Shown piece by piece: positions 6,876 to 7,708 of a DNA stretch of 7,708 bases; within the stretch, counting starts at the first letter, position 1; every line of letters begins with the position of its first letter. The stretch is taken from contig JAUUVE010000086.1 of assembly GCA_030589715.1 (NCBI GenBank), positions 1-7,708 on the forward strand, given 5' to 3'. The notes under the pieces were generated by a model. The model worked only from the letters and a program-made list of their open reading frames with translations. It was not told the origin of the DNA and did not search any database. The DNA is from Desulfobacteraceae bacterium (GTDB lineage: Bacteria; Desulfobacterota; DSM-4660; Desulfatiglandales; Desulfatiglandaceae). A program made the translations under genes and the position numbers.

Positions 6876-6931
6876 TATTATACTCCGGCTGACGGCTTCT
6901 AGGTTGCTTTAAGCTAATGAGATTTTATTGA

Positions 6932-6960
6932 TTGATAACACAGCAGCTTCATATTGTCAA
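6932..6960 (-). promoter_or_regulatory. Sigma-70 type promoter of the acidic-protein gene
   Basis: On the minus strand a perfect TTGACA (complement of 6955-6960) is followed after 17 bases by TATCAA (complement of 6932-6937), which matches four of six -10 positions. Transcription would begin near 6925, giving a leader of about 50 bases before the ATG at 6875. The exact -35, ideal spacing and position make this the best promoter candidate in the window. Confidence 0.65.
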
Positions 6961-6963
6961 TAT
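6951..6963. promoter_or_regulatory. 13-bp palindrome covering the -35 box
   Basis: ATATTG and CAATAT are exact reverse complements around a single central base. The dyad covers the whole -35 hexamer of the promoter for the acidic-protein gene. A protein bound there would compete with RNA polymerase, so a repressor operator is the natural reading. The half-sites are not a match I recognise for FNR, Fur or LexA. Confidence 0.45.
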
Positions 6964-7035
6964 CGTAATTACCCAATAATCTTGGGGAATTTCGCCCTCA
7001 CCCCTTGGGTTCCTATCACTTCTGCTGCCCTATGC

Positions 7036-7064
7036 TTGACCTGATTCCATAAATCTGTTAATAG
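7036..7064 (+). promoter_or_regulatory. Candidate promoter of tRNA-Arg
   Basis: TTGACC at 7036-7041 matches five of six -35 positions. After 17 bases comes TAATAG (7059-7064), a poor -10 matching three of six. The tRNA starts 12 bases beyond the -10, which would leave a very short 5' leader. The call rests mainly on the good -35 and the position. Confidence 0.35.
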
Positions 7065-7075
7065 AAAAATACCGC

Positions 7076-7152
7076 GGGCGATTAGCTCAGTTGGATAGAG
7101 CGTTGGTCTCCGGAACCAGAGGTCGCGCGTTCGAGTCGCGCATCGCCCGCCA
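7076..7152 (+). tRNA. tRNA-Arg, anticodon CCG
   Basis: A complete 77-base cloverleaf with encoded CCA is present. The acceptor GGGCGAT (7076-7082) pairs with ATCGCCC (7142-7148), followed by discriminator G7149 and CCA (7150-7152). The D-stem is GCTC/GAGC. The anticodon stem TTGGT (7103-7107) pairs with ACCAG (7115-7119) with one G-T pair. The loop CTCCGGA puts the anticodon CCG at 7110-7112, which reads Arg codon CGG. The variable loop is AGGTC, and the T-stem GCGCG/CGCGC encloses TTCGAGT. The upstream bases GC (7074-7075) could extend pairing with GC at 7149-7150, but this register would leave no CCA end and is not the mature form. It stands alone with its own terminator. Confidence 0.97.
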
Positions 7153-7165
7153 TAATAAATTCAAT

Positions 7166-7194
7166 GGGTTACGGCATATACGCAGCCCTTTTTT
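7166..7194 (+). terminator. Terminator of tRNA-Arg
   Basis: GGGTT (7166-7170) pairs with AGCCC (7184-7188), including one G-T pair. Two further C-G pairs lie inside after an A/C mismatch. Six T (7189-7194) follow directly. The hairpin lies 13 bases after the tRNA CCA on the same strand, as expected for a rho-independent terminator. The stem is modest. Confidence 0.65.
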
Positions 7195-7345
7195 GTTGAC
7201 CTTATTTAGCGTACCCCGCACTATACCCCACAGTCAGCCTTAAATTCGGCGTTTTCTACAGCCTATAAAATAATTCACAGGCACATGGTTTAAGTACCAC
7301 TTTTTTACTGGTTTCGGCTGTCTCACGAGAAAAAAACCATTCCTG

Positions 7346-7531
7346 CTAATCTGAACCCTTCCTCCCCTTCCAAAACTTACACCCCTCATCCGGGTCTTTC
7401 TTCGGCCAGAGCTTCTTCGCCTCTCCCTTGCCATGCTTCGGGAACCACGTGCAGATGAAATCTTGGACAAAAGTGTCCCCTGTCCAATTTCCGAGGTATT
7501 TGCATGTCCAGCAGGGTTTATCTGCCGGCAT
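7346..7531 (-). CDS. Small four-cysteine protein, possibly metal-binding
   Basis: I do not recognise this family. From the ATG at 7531 it is a 61-residue protein, MPADKPCWTCKYLG onward. Its four cysteines are at 7, 10, 27 and 51 (C-x2-C-x16-C-x23-C), flanked by conserved-looking aromatic and basic residues (CKYLG, FICTWFP, GCKFWKG). A Cys4 pattern of this kind could hold zinc or an iron-sulfur centre; that is inference. I chose this start because GAGGGTGAT lies just upstream with good spacing. Alternative in-frame starts are ATG at 7558 and GTG at 7627. The frame stays open to the right edge of the window, so a longer gene cut by the edge is possible, although the extra N-terminal sequence (Pro/Gly/His-rich) does not look coding. 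It faces the tRNA gene on the opposite strand, with the region 7195-7345 between them showing nothing recognisable. Confidence 0.5.
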   Translation of the reverse strand: MPADKPCWTCKYLGNWTGDTFVQDFICTWFPKHGKGEAKKLWPKKDPDEGCKFWKGRKGSD

Positions 7532-7597
7532 CCTTATCACCCTCATCTTGGGGGCCATAGGGTGCCTGTGGGGTCCGGGTGCCCAAATATCCAGGCT

Positions 7598-7633
7598 GCC
7601 CGGGTTAAGGGAATTAGTGCCTATCACCCGGGC
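7598..7633. repeat. Inverted repeat with 8-bp arms
   Basis: GCCCGGGT (7598-7605) and ACCCGGGC (7626-7633) are exact reverse complements, 20 bases apart. Each arm contains the self-complementary CCCGGG, so the pair also reads as a direct repeat of that hexamer. It lies upstream of the best start of the Cys4 gene. It could fold as a leader hairpin on the minus-strand transcript or be a protein-binding dyad. Confidence 0.5.
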
Positions 7634-7641
7634 TAAATAAG

Positions 7642-7676
7642 GAATCCCTTTTCCGGCAGAATTATGCGCGGGATTC
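7642..7676. repeat. Inverted repeat with 7-bp arms
   Basis: GAATCCC (7642-7648) and GGGATTC (7670-7676) are exact reverse complements separated by 21 bases. The pair lies nine bases from the inverted repeat at 7598-7633, giving two dyads in a row close to the right edge. No T-run follows either one in a terminator-like position. Function is unknown. Confidence 0.4.
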
Positions 7677-7708
7677 TTCCGTTCGCTCGGTTGGTTCCAT
7701 CTACTGGG

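Noticed and set aside
6058..6912. A 284-residue plus-strand frame opposite the start of valS and the acidic-protein gene.
   Set aside because: It runs antisense to two well-supported genes and to a terminator. Its Ser/Leu-rich sequence is the expected shadow of Glu/Asp-rich coding on the other strand.
6466..6989. A 12-bp direct repeat (AATCTTGGGGAA) at 6466-6477 and 6978-6989 bracketing the acidic-protein gene, suggesting an inserted cassette.
   Set aside because: Between one and two such 12-bp matches are expected by chance in a window this size, and no other sign of insertion is present.
7240..7470. A 76-residue minus-strand frame rich in Arg and Ser.
   Set aside because: Its first half is the out-of-frame shadow of the Cys4 gene, it has no ribosome binding site, and its composition is low-complexity.

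Overview
The window reads as an ordinary bacterial chromosomal segment of moderate GC, with Shine-Dalgarno-led genes and a CCA-encoded tRNA. The cysteine-rich Lgt active-site variant, the ValRS with four Cys pairs and the ZnuC tail (HGLPHRVL) remind me of Desulfobacterota (former Deltaproteobacteria) or related phyla. That placement is an inference from remembered protein flavour, not from a marker gene.

Layout. At the left, lgt (87-884, +) encodes prolipoprotein diacylglyceryl transferase and is preceded by a perfect-period heptanucleotide repeat instead of a ribosome binding site. It converges on a long run of minus-strand genes. In transcription order these are: a 130-residue acidic protein (6875-6483) with its own promoter and a strong rho-independent terminator; valS (6249-3598); a metal-type ABC ATPase, znuC-like (3483-2722); its permease, znuB-like (2720-1893); an unrecognised 137-residue helical protein (1822-1409); and an 85-residue three-helix membrane protein (1187-930). 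From valS to the 137-residue gene the gaps are short and no terminator is visible, so one transcript is plausible. At the right, a plus-strand tRNA-Arg(CCG) (7076-7152) has its own promoter-like sequence and terminator. Beyond it lies a small four-cysteine protein on the minus strand, with inverted repeats upstream of it.

How the genes relate. ValRS is housekeeping. ZnuC and ZnuB together form the ATPase and channel of a Zn/Mn/Fe(II)-type importer, but no solute-binding protein (znuA) or zur/fur gene is in the window. Lgt starts lipoprotein maturation, which in many bacteria would include a ZnuA lipoprotein, but nothing here links the two. The 130-residue protein has the build of a PopZ-like scaffold: an acidic disordered N-half and a short helical C-end.

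Novelty. I see no clear undescribed multi-gene system. Most worth a second look are the palindrome over the promoter of the acidic-protein gene, the acidic protein itself, the heptad repeat in front of lgt, the unknown genes trailing the metal transporter, and the Cys4 mini-protein beside tRNA-Arg. Three start sites differ from the longest open frame: znuB, the 85-residue protein and the Cys4 protein.
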